A stretch of 64,000 nucleotides of DNA from Chitinophaga pinensis (GTDB taxonomy: Bacteria > Bacteroidota > Bacteroidia > Chitinophagales > Chitinophagaceae), in contig CAMCMP010000008.1 of assembly GCA_945876095.1 (NCBI GenBank), positions 59,971 through 123,970 of the forward strand, in the 5' to 3' direction. Made by a program: the position numbers and the translations under genes. Numbering within the stretch: position 1 is the stretch's first letter; each line of letters begins with the position of its first letter. Under the pieces are notes generated by a model. The model did not search any database and was not told the DNA's origin. It worked only from the letters and a program-made list of their open reading frames with translations. This document shows positions 63,550 through 64,000 of this stretch, piece after piece.

Positions 63550-64000
63550 TTAATTAGAGACAAAATCTTTATACAATAAATATTTTTTTCTTATTTTCTT
63601 AAAATTGTCAATCAGAGGTTTCCAACTTTTTCTAATGTCGTTTTCTTTTACTTGTTGTTTGATCTGTGCCATTAATAAGTCAGTCCCAGCTAGTTGATTA
63701 AAAAAATTATTTATTAAAAAAAAGCTATCCTTACCAGGGAATAGATGATATGCGTCTAGTAAATATTTTATTTGAACACTGTTTTTTATATTTTGAAGGA
63801 CAACTTCATTGCTTCCAGCTATGTACCAGCCATAACATTTTTGATAAAAACATTTACTGCTTTTTGCACCTGCGGTAGGTTTAGGTGTAAAGGAAAATAA
63901 ATTATTGGGCAATAATGGATGGCCAAAAATCTGAAATGGAGCTTCTGTTCCTCTTCCTTCACTGAGAAGGGTACCCTCGAAAAAACAGGTGGAGGGGTAG
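63550..64000 (-). CDS. NamZ-type (DUF1343) exo-beta-N-acetylmuramidase, C-terminal part
   Basis: The frame is open to the window edge, so the N-terminal part is missing. The visible 150 residues begin YPSTCFFEGTLLSEGRGTEAPFQ, the hallmark DUF1343 block, then IFGHPLLP and FTPKPTAGAKSSK, and end LAGTDLLMAQI, IRKSWKPLIDNFKKIRKKYLLY, matching the DUF1343 C-terminus. Members of this family (NamZ) release MurNAc from muropeptides in cell-wall recycling, which agrees with ldcA in the same window. fmt lies downstream on the same strand. Confidence 0.85.
   Translation of the reverse strand, partial: YPSTCFFEGTLLSEGRGTEAPFQIFGHPLLPNNLFSFTPKPTAGAKSSKCFYQKCYGWYIAGSNEVVLQNIKNSVQIKYLLDAYHLFPGKDSFFLINNFFNQLAGTDLLMAQIKQQVKENDIRKSWKPLIDNFKKIRKKYLLYKDFVSN

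Noticed and set aside
1..64000. Mobile elements, CRISPR arrays, defence islands
   Set aside because: No transposase, integrase, repeat-spacer pattern or known defence gene was found; gene content is core-like throughout.

Overview
The window reads as an AT-rich chromosome segment of a Bacteroidota bacterium, most likely from the Chitinophagia (for example Chitinophagaceae). The signs are a MurF-alanine racemase fusion, gliding-type GldF/GldG, standalone methylmalonyl-CoA mutase-type proteins, many starts without an obvious Shine-Dalgarno sequence, and repeated Bacteroidota promoters (TTG, 19-20 bases, TAnnTTTG). It is mostly core genome. I found no insertion sequence, prophage, CRISPR array, rRNA or tRNA gene.

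Layout. 1-5.2 kb: the end of an RsmB-type rRNA methyltransferase, an mnmA gene interrupted by one in-frame TGA, a VF530-type small protein, two unlike isocitrate dehydrogenases in tandem, and a GNAT acetyltransferase. 5.3-14.9 kb: thymidylate synthase, dihydrofolate reductase, two methyltransferases, a LysM wall protein, a ccmB-ccmC-ccmD-like cytochrome c maturation group, thymidine kinase, a conserved Bacteroidota protein and Kdo transferase. 15-22.6 kb: one directional run of seven nucleotide-sugar genes behind a consensus promoter (aminotransferase, UDP-glucose dehydrogenase, UDP-xylose synthase, a second UDP-sugar dehydrogenase, a 4-epimerase, rfbC, rfbD). These supply precursors for surface glycans, but no glycosyltransferase, flippase or polymerase lies beside them. 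22.9-28 kb: Kup potassium transporter, rhodanese, two related alpha/beta hydrolases and LD-carboxypeptidase. 28.2-35.9 kb: metG with a 5' leader, a hydroxyacyl-CoA dehydrogenase/enoyl-CoA hydratase fusion, an ABC transporter pair and a TIGR01777 epimerase.

36-42 kb holds a secreted protein of unknown function, a large peptidase-like/propeller/beta-barrel outer membrane protein, a metallo-beta-lactamase-fold hydrolase and methylmalonyl-CoA epimerase. 42.2-44.5 kb is an iscS-iscU-iscA operon with a strong terminator. Then comes a gene-free stretch of about 500 bases with an orphan minus-strand terminator and a foldable candidate small RNA. 45-51.8 kb: gldF-gldG, TerC, murF-alr, lspA. 51.8-64 kb, mainly on the minus strand: fumC, a phosphoesterase, enoyl-CoA hydratase, a B12-binding subunit, gltX, an SGNH hydrolase, a RidA-like protein, a quinone oxidoreductase, NhaD, an aminotransferase, fmt, and the C-terminal part of a NamZ-type (DUF1343) muramidase running off the edge.

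The points most worth checking are the nonsense codon in mnmA, the candidate 6S-like RNA at about 44.65-44.80 kb, the set of genes whose promoter ends only 4-6 bases before the ATG (near-leaderless mRNAs), and the paired isocitrate dehydrogenases with altered cofactor residues in one of them.
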